64,000 nucleotides of DNA. Source: Massilia frigida (lineage in GTDB: Bacteria > Pseudomonadota > Gammaproteobacteria > Burkholderiales > Burkholderiaceae_D). Location of the stretch: the NCBI RefSeq assembly GCF_011682175.1, contig NZ_WHJG01000023.1:1-64000 (forward strand). Direction: 5' to 3'. The notes beneath the pieces are model-generated. The model was given only the letters and a program-made list of their open reading frames with translations, made no database searches and was not told the origin of the DNA. Position 1 is the first letter of the stretch, and each line of letters starts with the position of its first letter. A program made the position numbers and the translations under genes. Positions 26,014 through 34,558 of the stretch are shown here, piece by piece.

Positions 26014-28233
26014 TCAAGCCGCCTTCAGGTCGAACGGCAGCTTGCGCAGCCGCTTGCCCGTCAGCGTGAACAGCGCATTGGCAAACGCCGGCGCCAGCGG
26101 CGGCAGGCCAGGTTCGCCCATGCCGGTCGGCGCATCGCTGGACGCCACCGTGTAGACGTCCACCTGCGGCATGTCGGTCATGCGCGCCACGGTGTAGTCG
26201 CTGAAGTTCTGCTGTTCGACCACGCCATCCTTGAGCGTAATCGCCGCACCCGGCAAGGTGGTCCCGAGCGCCATCAGCACCGCGCCCTGCACCTGCGCTT
26301 CGATCGTGAGCGGATTGACGACCTGGTTGCAGTGGATGCCGGCGGTGACTTTATGCAGCTTGGGTACGCCCTTCACGACGGACGCTTCGACCACATACGC
26401 GACCACCGAGCCGAACGACGCGTGCAGCGCCACGCCCCATGCGCGCCCCTTGGCCAGCTTGCGCTTGCCGTAGCCGGATTTCTCGACCGCCAGGTCGAGC
26501 GCGGCCAGGTGGCGCGTGTGCTTCTCGCCCATCAGCTTCTTGCGGTAGGCCACCGGGTCCATCTTCGCCACGTGCGCGGCTTCATCGACCAGGGTTTCCA
26601 TCACAAAGGCGGTGTGGGTCGAGCCGACGGAACGCCACCACAGCACCGGCACGTTGGCCTTGGCGTTGTGGACGGTCAGCTTCATGGGCACCTCGTACGG
26701 CGCGCCCATGCCTTCGACCATGGTGGCATCGACGCCATTCTTGATCATGGCCGGCTCGAACGGCGTGCCGCTGATGATCGACTGGCCGACGATGGCGTGA
26801 TCCCAGGCCAGGATATTGCCCTTGGCATCGAGGCCGATATCGGCGCGGTGCACGTGCGACGGACGGTAGTAGCCGCCCTTGATGTCGTCTTCGCGGCTCC
26901 AGATCACTTTCAACGGACCGCTCTTGCCGGCCGCCTTGTAGGCCTTGGCGACATTGACCGCTTCGACCAGGTAGTCCGAGGTCGGCACCGCGCGCCGGCC
27001 AAAGCCGCCGCCCGCCATCATGGTGTTGAGCGTGACCTGCCCGGTCTTCAGCCCCGCGGTGGCGGCGATGGCGGCCTGGTCGACCGTCTGCATCTGGGTA
27101 CCGGCCCACACGGTGCAGCTGTCGGCCTTGAGGTCGATGACGCAGTTGAGCGGCTCCATCGGCGCGTGCGCCAGGTACGGGAACTCGTAGAAGGCCGAAA
27201 TTTTCTTCGGCGCGCCCGCCAGCTTGCTCACGTCCGCCTGTCTGGCGACAGTACCGGCCTTTTTGGCCAGCGCCTTGAACTCGGCCATCTGCTTGCTGGT
27301 CGTGACCTTCTCGACCGCGCTGGTATCCCAGTCGATCAGCAGCGCCTCGCGGCCCTGCCTGGCCGGCCAGTAGCCGTCGGCGATCACCGCCACGCCGCGT
27401 CCACCGCGGTCAAGCGCGATTTCCAGTACCTCGATCACGCCCTTGATCGCGCGCGCCTTGGCGGCGTCCAGCTTGGCGACCCTGGCGCCGAACACCGGCG
27501 GGCGCGCCACCACGGCCACCTTCGCATCGGGCAGGGTGAAATCGATCCCGAACTGCTGCTTGCCGCTCGACTTGGCCAGCGCGTCGAGGCGCTTGACCGG
27601 TTTGCCGATGAAGCGGAAATCCTTGGCATCCTTGAGCACCACCGTGGCCGGCATCGGCTGCTTCATGGCCGCATCCGCGAGCGAACCGTAGCTGGCTTTG
27701 CGGCCGTCCGGATGCATTACAAAACCGCTGGCAGTGCTCAGCTGCGACGGATTGGCCTTCCACTGTTCGGCGGCGGCGGCGACCAGCATGGCGCGCGCCT
27801 TGGCGCCGATTTCGCGGTACTGCATGAACGAGTGCGCGATGGTGCCCGAGCCGCCCGTGATCTGCATGCCGAACGCCGGGTCCTTGAAGACGTCGCCGGC
27901 GCTCGCCAGTTCGCCGCGCATCTGCGTCCAGTCGGCGTCGAGCTCCTCGGCGATCAGCATCGGCAGCGCGGTGTGCACGCCCTGGCCGAATTCGAGCCGG
28001 TTGACCATCACCGTGATGCTGTTGTCCGGCGCGATGCGCAGGAACGCGTTGGGCGCGTACACCGGCTTGGCGGCGGCATCGGCCGCGCGCGCAAACTTGT
28101 TCGCACCCGGCATGAAGAAGCCCAGCACCAGGCCACTGGTGGCCACCGCGCCTGCTTTCATGAAACTGCGGCGCGACATGCCGCCTTCAAGCGGGCGTGT
28201 CAACGCCGCCTGGTTAATCCATTCTGTACGCAT
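26014..28233 (-). CDS. Molybdopterin-binding subunit of a xanthine dehydrogenase family oxidoreductase (IorB-like)
   Basis: The 739-residue protein has a Tat signal with SRRSFMK near residue 20, so it is likely periplasmic. An aldehyde oxidase/xanthine dehydrogenase fold follows, split as in isoquinoline 1-oxidoreductase beta subunits. Typical stretches are GQGVHTALPMLIAEELD, GGGFGRRAVPTSDY and GMGEPGLPPLAPA with the catalytic-site glutamate. The 2Fe-2S subunit lies 10 bp upstream and the cofactor transferase follows, making a three-gene unit. The substrate (aldehyde or N-heterocycle) cannot be read from sequence. Confidence 0.9.
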   Translation of the reverse strand: MRTEWINQAALTRPLEGGMSRRSFMKAGAVATSGLVLGFFMPGANKFARAADAAAKPVYAPNAFLRIAPDNSITVMVNRLEFGQGVHTALPMLIAEELDADWTQMRGELASAGDVFKDPAFGMQITGGSGTIAHSFMQYREIGAKARAMLVAAAAEQWKANPSQLSTASGFVMHPDGRKASYGSLADAAMKQPMPATVVLKDAKDFRFIGKPVKRLDALAKSSGKQQFGIDFTLPDAKVAVVARPPVFGARVAKLDAAKARAIKGVIEVLEIALDRGGRGVAVIADGYWPARQGREALLIDWDTSAVEKVTTSKQMAEFKALAKKAGTVARQADVSKLAGAPKKISAFYEFPYLAHAPMEPLNCVIDLKADSCTVWAGTQMQTVDQAAIAATAGLKTGQVTLNTMMAGGGFGRRAVPTSDYLVEAVNVAKAYKAAGKSGPLKVIWSREDDIKGGYYRPSHVHRADIGLDAKGNILAWDHAIVGQSIISGTPFEPAMIKNGVDATMVEGMGAPYEVPMKLTVHNAKANVPVLWWRSVGSTHTAFVMETLVDEAAHVAKMDPVAYRKKLMGEKHTRHLAALDLAVEKSGYGKRKLAKGRAWGVALHASFGSVVAYVVEASVVKGVPKLHKVTAGIHCNQVVNPLTIEAQVQGAVLMALGTTLPGAAITLKDGVVEQQNFSDYTVARMTDMPQVDVYTVASSDAPTGMGEPGLPPLAPAFANALFTLTGKRLRKLPFDLKAA

Positions 28234-28243
28234 GCGGCTCTCC

Positions 28244-28702
28244 TCAGGCTAACGTGGTGGCCGCATCCTTGATGGCTGCGCGGATGCGTTGATAGGTACC
28301 GCAGCGGCAGATATTGCCGCTCATGGCGCCGTCGATGTCGGCGTCGGTCGGCTTCTTGTTGGTGCGCAGCAGGGCCGTGGCGCTCATCACCTGGCCGCTC
28401 TGGCAGTAGCCGCATTGCGGCACGTCGTGGCGCACCCACGCATCCTGTACGGCCTTGCCGACCGGGTCGGCCTCCATCGCTTCGATGGTGGTGATCTTTT
28501 GGCCGGCGGCGGCCGAAATCGGCGTGATGCAGGAGCGGATCGCGTCGCCGTTCAGGTGCACGGTGCAGGCGCCGCACAAGGCTGCGCCGCAACCGAATTT
28601 GGTGCCCGTCATGTTCAGGTTATCGCGCAACGCCCACAAGATGGGGGTGGCAGGATCGGCATCGACCTGCATCTCGCGGCCGTTGATATTCAAAGTAACC
28701 AT
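28244..28702 (-). CDS. 2Fe-2S subunit of a xanthine dehydrogenase family oxidoreductase (IorA-like)
   Basis: The 152-residue protein carries two [2Fe-2S] clusters. The plant-ferredoxin type is in GCGAALCGACTVH. The second, helical type is in CGYCQSGQ and GNICRCGTYQRI. It is the first gene of the molybdenum hydroxylase unit, 10 bp before the molybdopterin subunit, and passes electrons from it to an unknown acceptor. It has no signal peptide and is probably co-exported with the Tat partner. Confidence 0.95.
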   Translation of the reverse strand: MVTLNINGREMQVDADPATPILWALRDNLNMTGTKFGCGAALCGACTVHLNGDAIRSCITPISAAAGQKITTIEAMEADPVGKAVQDAWVRHDVPQCGYCQSGQVMSATALLRTNKKPTDADIDGAMSGNICRCGTYQRIRAAIKDAATTLA

Positions 28703-28754
28703 CTGTAATTCCCTCTTGGTGGTGCTGCGCTTTGGACTGCTGTTTTATTCTGGT

Positions 28755-29546
28755 CTATTTTTTCGCGACGGCGGCGGGCACCGCCGCTGCCACCGCTGCC
28801 ACCGGCTTGGCCGGCTTGCCCGGTGTGCCCAGGCTGGTGAATTTGGCTTCCAGGCCCTTGGTATCGATCGCGCCCGGAATGCGGCTGCCGTCGGCGAAAA
28901 AGATCGCCGGCGTGCCTTCGATGCGCAGCTTGCGACCGAGTTCGAAGACCTTCTCGTTCGGGCTGGCGCAGGTCGCGGCGGCCGCCGGCGCCGCCTTGTT
29001 GTCCAACATCCAGTCATCCCAGGCCTTGTTGCGGTCCGGCGCGCACCAGATGTTCTTGGACTTGACCGAGGAATCCTCGGACAGGATGTTGTACATGAAG
29101 GTGTACACCGTCACGTTGTCGATTTCCTTGAGCGTGGTCTGGCGGAAGCGCTTGCAGTAGCCGCAGTTCGGGTCCTCGAAGATGGCCATCATGCGCTTGC
29201 CGTCGCCCTTGACCAGCTTGAGCGCGTGTTCGAACGGCAGTTCGTTAAACTTGATCATGTTGATCTGTTCGACCCGTTCCTTGGTCAGGTTGCGCTGCGA
29301 CTGCGTGTTGACCACCTGGCCGAAAATCAGGTACTTGCCGCGCTTGTCGGTGTAGATGATGTCGCCGTGCGCGCGGATTTCGTACAGGCCGCTGTAGGGT
29401 GTCTTCCTGATCGACTCGATTTTCACGTCCTTGCCCAGCTTGGGCTCGACGCGCTTGCGGATGGTTTCTTCCACGCTCGGCTTGGCGCTCACTGCGCCGG
29501 CGAACAAGCCCGTCAGGACGAGCAGCGCGATTTTTTTGTTTAACAT
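28755..29546 (-). CDS. DsbC/DsbG-type periplasmic thiol:disulfide isomerase
   Basis: The 263-residue protein has a signal peptide (cleavage after VSA, residue 21). An N-terminal dimerisation-type domain follows, then a thioredoxin fold with the active site CGYC in FEDPNCGYCKRF and the cis-Pro loop GTPAIFF. The Pro/Ala-rich C-terminal tail (about 25 residues) is an extension beyond standard DsbC. Periplasmic disulfide shuffling is the likely role. A UbiH-type hydroxylase gene lies upstream on the same strand, 25 bp away. Confidence 0.93.
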   Translation of the reverse strand: MLNKKIALLVLTGLFAGAVSAKPSVEETIRKRVEPKLGKDVKIESIRKTPYSGLYEIRAHGDIIYTDKRGKYLIFGQVVNTQSQRNLTKERVEQINMIKFNELPFEHALKLVKGDGKRMMAIFEDPNCGYCKRFRQTTLKEIDNVTVYTFMYNILSEDSSVKSKNIWCAPDRNKAWDDWMLDNKAAPAAAATCASPNEKVFELGRKLRIEGTPAIFFADGSRIPGAIDTKGLEAKFTSLGTPGKPAKPVAAVAAAVPAAVAKK

Positions 29547-29571
29547 GATGATCTCCGATTCATTAACAGCG

Positions 29572-30789
29572 CTACTTGCCCATGGCGTGCGACATCAGTC
29601 GACGCTTGAGAACAGGCAACTTATCCAGCAAGTTTAATCCCAAATTACGCGCGATGCGCACGGGCTCCAGATTGGTACCGAACAGGCGCGCCAGGCCGTC
29701 CGTGGCGACCTGCATCAGCAGGATGTCTTCCTTGCGCGCGCGGGCGTAGCGCGCCAGCACGCGCTCGTCGCCGATGGCGCGCTGCGGCTCGCGCGCGGCG
29801 ATGGTCTTGAGCAGGCCGGCGACGTCGGCAAAGCCCAAGTTCATGCCGTGCCCGGCCAGCGGATGGACCACGTGGGCGGCGTCGCCCACCAGCGCCACGC
29901 GCGGCGCGACAATGGCGTGCGGGCGGATCAGCGCCAGCGGCAAGTCCTTGACCGCCTCCGGTTGCAGCGGCTTGAGTTCGCCCAGCTTGTCGCCGGCCAG
30001 CACGGCCAGGCGCACGGCCAGTTCGCCCAGGCTTTCATTCATCAGGGTGTCGGCCAGCGCATCGGGCGCGGACCAGACCAGCGAGACGCGCTTGCCGGGC
30101 AGCGGCAGCAGCGCCACGATGCCCTCTTCGCCGGTGAACCACTGGTGCGCCACGCCGTGGTGCGGCTTGTCGCAGGAAAAATTGGCCACCACCGCGCGCT
30201 GGTGGTAGGCGCGGTAATCGACCCCGATATCGCACTGGCCGCGCACCCACGACTGGCCGCCGTCGGCGCCCACCACCAGGGCGCTGGCGATGGCGCTGCC
30301 GTCGGCGAGGCGCACGCTGGCGCCGTCGGCCTCCAGCGCCAGGCTCACGGCGCGGCCCTGGACGATGGTGACGTTGGCGGCGAACCTGAGCGCGGCGTCC
30401 AGCGCCTGGTTCAGGTTGCGGTCTTCGACGATCCAGGCCAGCGCGCCGACATGGGCGCCGAAGGCATCGAACGCCAGGTCGCCCGGGCGCGCGCCATCGC
30501 CATTGACGGCCATGGTGTCGACCGCGGCCACCCGGTCCATGTCGAGCGCACCCCAGACCTTGAGCGAGGACAGCAGTCCGTGGGCTGTGTGGTTAAGCGC
30601 GTAGACGCGCACATCCCAGGCTGGTTCGCCGGCGGCGGCCGGGGTGATTGAAGCCGATGGCGGGACCAGCACGGTGACGCTGTGACCGGCCTGGGCGAAG
30701 CCGAGGGCGGCGGTCTTGGCGATGGCGCCGTTGCCAACGATACACACCGCGCTCTGATGGCGCGCGGAAGAAGAATTTGGACTAGTCAT
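29572..30789 (-). CDS. UbiH/UbiF/VisC-family FAD-dependent hydroxylase
   Basis: This 405-residue flavoprotein monooxygenase is of the type used in ubiquinone ring hydroxylation. It has the dinucleotide-binding GNGAIAKTAALGFAQAG, the DG-motif VVGADGGQSWVRG and the FAD ribityl motif GDAAHVVHPLAGHGMNLG. The third glycine of the usual GxGxxG is replaced (GNGAIA). The ATG at 30789 is chosen, and a second ATG 9 bp upstream is possible. The reaction position on the ring is not assignable from sequence alone. Confidence 0.9.
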   Translation of the reverse strand: MTSPNSSSARHQSAVCIVGNGAIAKTAALGFAQAGHSVTVLVPPSASITPAAAGEPAWDVRVYALNHTAHGLLSSLKVWGALDMDRVAAVDTMAVNGDGARPGDLAFDAFGAHVGALAWIVEDRNLNQALDAALRFAANVTIVQGRAVSLALEADGASVRLADGSAIASALVVGADGGQSWVRGQCDIGVDYRAYHQRAVVANFSCDKPHHGVAHQWFTGEEGIVALLPLPGKRVSLVWSAPDALADTLMNESLGELAVRLAVLAGDKLGELKPLQPEAVKDLPLALIRPHAIVAPRVALVGDAAHVVHPLAGHGMNLGFADVAGLLKTIAAREPQRAIGDERVLARYARARKEDILLMQVATDGLARLFGTNLEPVRIARNLGLNLLDKLPVLKRRLMSHAMGK

Positions 30790-30867
30790 ATAGGGCATTA
30801 TAGCGGCTGGCAACAAGACAGTTTTCGCCCCGCTCAGAGGATTTGTCGAGAAAGTTGTCGGTCGGAC

Positions 30868-30896
30868 TTGCAAAGCGCGGACCGGGTGTCTATAAT
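30868..30896 (+). promoter_or_regulatory. Sigma-70 promoter of the tRNA-Phe genes
   Basis: TTGCAA at 30868-30873 and a perfect TATAAT at 30891-30896 are 17 bp apart, placing the transcript start about 4 bp before the first tRNA. Confidence 0.8.
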
Positions 30897-30906
30897 CATG
30901 CCTCTT

Positions 30907-30982
30907 GGCCTGGTAGCTCAGTCGGTAGAGCAGAGGATTGAAAATCCTTGTGTCGGTGGTTCGATTCCGCCCCGGGCCACCA
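30907..30982 (+). tRNA. tRNA-Phe (GAA)
   Basis: The 76-nt cloverleaf has a 7-bp acceptor stem (GGCCTGG/CCGGGCC), a D arm with GCTC/GAGC, the anticodon loop TTGAAAA, a T arm with TTCGATT and an encoded CCA. A terminator-like hairpin follows at 30995-31017. Confidence 0.97.
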
Positions 30983-30994
30983 AGAATGCATTTT

Positions 30995-31017
30995 CGCCGC
31001 CTGTGGGTGGCGTTTTT
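30995..31017 (+). terminator. Terminator-like hairpin after the first tRNA-Phe
   Basis: CGCCGCC pairs with GGTGGCG around TGTG and is followed by TTTTT. Its position between the two identical tRNA genes may lower expression of the second. Confidence 0.65.
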
Positions 31018-31069
31018 GTTTGTTGAAGTTGCCCGCCAGCGGGCAAATGTTGCAGATGTAGATGTACTT

Positions 31070-31145
31070 GGCCTGGTAGCTCAGTCGGTAGAGCAGAGGA
31101 TTGAAAATCCTTGTGTCGGTGGTTCGATTCCGCCCCGGGCCACCA
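31070..31145 (+). tRNA. tRNA-Phe (GAA), second identical copy and integration site
   Basis: This copy is base-for-base the same as the first over all 76 nt. Its 3' end is the attachment site of the element that follows: the 22 bp at 31127-31148 recur at 44479-44500. Integration leaves the tRNA intact. Confidence 0.97.
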
Positions 31146-31148
31146 AGA
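31127..31148 (+). repeat. attL-like core direct repeat (22 bp)
   Basis: The repeat runs from ATTCCGCC in the T arm to CACCAAGA just past the tRNA end. It is exactly repeated at 44479-44500. A tyrosine recombinase gene starts 88 bp further in. Confidence 0.9.
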
Positions 31149-31236
31149 TTCCAGAGCCTTGATTCGTCAAGGCTTTTTCGTTTCCGGCACAGTCCGGTGC
31201 ACCATGTAGGTGATCCACCCTCTAACGAGGAATCAC

Positions 31237-32892
31237 ATGCTACTCCCCTCCCATCTGCGCCGCTCCCGGCATGGCATCTTCTATTTCCGCATCATTTTGC
31301 CCACCTCAATTGCTCGCGCTATCGGCCAAACCGAGGTGGTGCGATCTTTGGGCATAAGATGTCCGCGCCATGCTAGGATAACTGGCTACCAAATTTGGTC
31401 GCAAATTTCACCATTTTTGACCAAATTAGACCAGCTCATGACGATCGACCCCAAAAGCATCAACCCGAATGATGTTAAGAAATTAATCGTCGAAGGCCTA
31501 CAAATTGGTGCCGATGGTTCGTTCAGCGCGACGCGCATTGAAACCAGTAGCGACCCCAGGGTCGCCGATCAGGAAATGAAAACCCTGTTGGCGATGGCGC
31601 AGGCCCGACGCGAGGCTGAACGTGCTGATGGTGTTTCTCCGGAGGCGCGGGCTAGACTCGAAGATGAAGCCCGAAAGCTCAAAGCCGAAATTTCGGAAAT
31701 GCTGGCAAAACCAGATATGCCGACCCAACCTCTGCCGCCGCGCCCAGCGAAATTGCAAGAAGCATTCGACGGTTACATGCTCACGAAAAAAGGCATTGCG
31801 CCTTCGACAAAGAAATCCTACACCGAGAGCTTTGAATTGTTCGCGACCATGGTTGGCGGAAAGCAACGCATGGTGCATGAAATCGACGAAAGCGAATTTA
31901 TGGAATTCGTGGAGGCATTGGCCCACGTGCCGTTGCATGCCAATAAGCGTGGGCATCAAATAAAAACGTCAAAGGAAATGCTAGCGTCGCCGCCTGCTGG
32001 AACCGGTCCAAATGGTGAACTCATCGAATTGGAAACGCTTGCTGCCGAGTCTGCAAACTCCATCCGAACCAATATTCTGGGGTTTATGGACATCGCTATC
32101 CGGTCTGGGCGCCGTTTAGGTGCCAACCCGATGGAAAGAACGTTGAGACACTCTGACGGAGAAGAGGAAGGTGGCGCTGAGGCATTCACAGAAACTGAAT
32201 TGAAGACGATTTTCGATCCGGCATCGTTCGGAAGCGCCAAGCGGCCAACACAATTCTGGCCCGCTTTGTTGGCCCTCTATACAGGCGCGCGGCTCAACGA
32301 ACTTGCTTGCTTGGGCTTGGATGACTTCATTGAAGAACAGGGGATTCCCTGCATCGCTATCCGGCATATACCTCGAAAAAAACCACTCTCTATTCAGAGC
32401 AAAAGGAAAGTGCCAGATGCGCGACGCACCAAAAACAAAGTATCAAGGCGCCTCGTTCCACTTCACCCCGATCTTTACGAAATTGGCATTCAGGACTACA
32501 TCGATGACATGCGATCAATCGGCGCAACGCGATTTTTCCCGACGCTGCCTTTGGACTCGCGCGGAAAACGGGAGCGGAACTTATCTCGCGACGGCAACGA
32601 CTACCTCAGGAAGATCGGAGTGCATATCCACCGAATGAAAGTCATGCACAGCTTTCGAGATACCGTCTGCGATATGCTCGGTGTGAGTGATATGGATGAG
32701 GTTCAAGCCGACCAATGGACCGGCCACAAAAACCAGAGCGTCAAGGGCAAACATTACCGCAGCACTGTGGCGATTAAATTACAGGCACAGTATGGGTTCA
32801 AAGCCCTTTATTATCCCTTCATTGATATCGAAAAAATTAAATACATCAAGGGATGCTGGAACACGTGGACAACGAAACACTTAGCCGCTTAA
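31237..32892 (+). CDS. Tyrosine recombinase (phage-type integrase)
   Basis: The enzyme would catalyse integration and excision at the tRNA-Phe repeat. The 551-residue product begins with a short DUF6538-like segment (SHLRRSRHGIFYFRIILP), then a core-binding domain (FDGYMLTKKGIAPSTKKSY) and a catalytic domain. The catalytic residues are an Arg in GARLNELACL, HSFRD, GHKN and the tyrosine probably in KHYRS. The ATG at 31237 has an ACGAGGA ribosome site. The base composition is AT-richer than the chromosome, in keeping with foreign origin. Confidence 0.92.
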   Translation: MLLPSHLRRSRHGIFYFRIILPTSIARAIGQTEVVRSLGIRCPRHARITGYQIWSQISPFLTKLDQLMTIDPKSINPNDVKKLIVEGLQIGADGSFSATRIETSSDPRVADQEMKTLLAMAQARREAERADGVSPEARARLEDEARKLKAEISEMLAKPDMPTQPLPPRPAKLQEAFDGYMLTKKGIAPSTKKSYTESFELFATMVGGKQRMVHEIDESEFMEFVEALAHVPLHANKRGHQIKTSKEMLASPPAGTGPNGELIELETLAAESANSIRTNILGFMDIAIRSGRRLGANPMERTLRHSDGEEEGGAEAFTETELKTIFDPASFGSAKRPTQFWPALLALYTGARLNELACLGLDDFIEEQGIPCIAIRHIPRKKPLSIQSKRKVPDARRTKNKVSRRLVPLHPDLYEIGIQDYIDDMRSIGATRFFPTLPLDSRGKRERNLSRDGNDYLRKIGVHIHRMKVMHSFRDTVCDMLGVSDMDEVQADQWTGHKNQSVKGKHYRSTVAIKLQAQYGFKALYYPFIDIEKIKYIKGCWNTWTTKHLAA

Positions 32893-32998
32893 CGTAACCA
32901 TACTTTCTGCATCAAAAAACAGAGCTTTCCGTACACACTAGTATGAAGTGTAATTGCCCGGCAAGACCGGGCGATTTTATAACAAAGAAAACGAACAC

Positions 32999-34537
32999 AT
33001 GCCATTTTTAGACTGGGTAAACAAAAATCAAGCGAAAGAGACCACCCGCGAGGTGCCCTACCACTTGCTAAAACAGGAGTCCGTCCACGGGGACATCAGC
33101 GGCGCCAATGCTGACAACCTGCTAATCCAGGGCGACAACCTGCTCGCGCTGAAAGCCCTGATTCCGTTCTACGCGGGCAGGGTCAAGTGCATTTTCATAG
33201 ATCCGCCCTACAACACCCAAAGCGCATTCGAGCACTACGACGACAAGCTTGAACATAGTCAATGGCTTTCGATGATGTATCCCCGGCTAGTATTGCTGCG
33301 GGAACTGCTGGCAGAGAATGGCTCTATTTGGTTGTCCATTGACGACCGTGAGGCGCATTACCTCAAAGTGCTGATGGATGAAGTCTTTGGTCGTCAGAAT
33401 TTTTTGACTAGCTTCATCTGGAAAAAGAGCTACGGAGGCGGCGCGAAGGCCAAGTGGGTGGTGGGACTTCATGAGCATGTGCTTTGCTATACCAAGCGTC
33501 TTGAACTGTTCCCTGAGATGTGGCTCCCACCGGACCCAGAGGCAGCTAAAAAATATTACAAGTTCTCGGACGCAAAACACGCGACCAGAGGACCCTATCG
33601 ACTTCAACCACTGGCCACAACGAGCATGGATGCCCGTCCGAATCTTCGCTATGCCATCATGCATCCAGACGGGCATGAAATCTGGCCCGATAAGCAATGG
33701 CAATGGTCGCAAGAACGAGTCGTGTCGGCGCAAGCCAATGGCGAAATTGTTATCGCAGAGAAGAAGGGGAAGTTCAGCGTTTCATACAAGCAGTATCTGC
33801 GCGATCCAGATGGAGACGAGCGGCGGCGTAAGCCCTATTCGATCATCGAGGGACACTACACTCAGCATGGAACATATGAAAGCATGGAACTGTTCGGTCT
33901 GGAGAATAAATTTTCCTTTCCCAAGCCAGAAGGGCTCATAAACACGATTCTTGAAGCCTGCACCGAAGCGGGCGACCTGATCCTCGACTCGTTCCTTGGT
34001 TCTGGCACCACTGCCGCAGTGGCCCACAAAATGAATCGCCGCTACATCGGCATCGAAATGGGCGACCATGCCCGCACCCACTGCCTACCCCGATTGCAGA
34101 AGGTCATTGAGGGTGAGCAAGGCGGTATCAGCACCAATGTGGAATGGCGGGGCGGTGGCGGGTTCCGCTTCTGCACCCTGGGCGATCCCACCTTTGACAC
34201 CGATGGTCGCATTAGCGCGAAAGTGAAGTTCGCCTCGCTGGCTGCGTATGTCTGGCACTGTGAGAACGGAGAGCCCGGCCACCAGGTTTTCGACATGCCG
34301 CTACTGGGCATTCAAAACGGCGTTGCCTACTACCTGCTTTACAACGGCGCCTTAGGCGACCGGCACCCCGCAAGTGGCAACGTATTAACTCACGCCGTGC
34401 TGCAAGCCATCAACGAAATATTTCCGCACGCGGGGCCGAAAGTGGTTTATGGCGAAATGTCGCGCCTAGGTGCTTCGCGCCTCGCAGCCGAGGGCATCAC
34501 CTTCAAACAAATACCCTATGACGTAAAAATGCGCTGA
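32999..34537 (+). CDS. Adenine-specific DNA methyltransferase (type III Mod-like)
   Basis: The 512-residue enzyme is a beta-class N6-adenine or N4-cytosine methyltransferase. The catalytic DPPYNT (residues 69-74) comes before the SAM-binding LDSFLGSGTTA (near residue 335). The start at 32999 gives the MPFLDWVNKNQAKE N-terminus usual for this family; a farther ATG at 32954 would read through a GCCCGG/CCGGGC hairpin. A helicase-nuclease gene follows after 21 bp, so the pair forms a type III-like restriction-modification system. The recognition site is unknown. Confidence 0.92.
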   Translation: MPFLDWVNKNQAKETTREVPYHLLKQESVHGDISGANADNLLIQGDNLLALKALIPFYAGRVKCIFIDPPYNTQSAFEHYDDKLEHSQWLSMMYPRLVLLRELLAENGSIWLSIDDREAHYLKVLMDEVFGRQNFLTSFIWKKSYGGGAKAKWVVGLHEHVLCYTKRLELFPEMWLPPDPEAAKKYYKFSDAKHATRGPYRLQPLATTSMDARPNLRYAIMHPDGHEIWPDKQWQWSQERVVSAQANGEIVIAEKKGKFSVSYKQYLRDPDGDERRRKPYSIIEGHYTQHGTYESMELFGLENKFSFPKPEGLINTILEACTEAGDLILDSFLGSGTTAAVAHKMNRRYIGIEMGDHARTHCLPRLQKVIEGEQGGISTNVEWRGGGGFRFCTLGDPTFDTDGRISAKVKFASLAAYVWHCENGEPGHQVFDMPLLGIQNGVAYYLLYNGALGDRHPASGNVLTHAVLQAINEIFPHAGPKVVYGEMSRLGASRLAAEGITFKQIPYDVKMR

Positions 34538-34558
34538 CCAGCGAGAAGAATAAGAGCC

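Noticed and set aside
26332..28272. 646-codon plus-strand ORF opposite the molybdopterin subunit
   Set aside because: It is a His/Arg-rich antisense shadow of a clear enzyme gene.
32954..32998. Extended N-terminus of the type III methyltransferase
   Set aside because: The added codons run through a GCCCGG/CCGGGC hairpin and lack family similarity; the ATG at 32999 gives the usual N-terminus.
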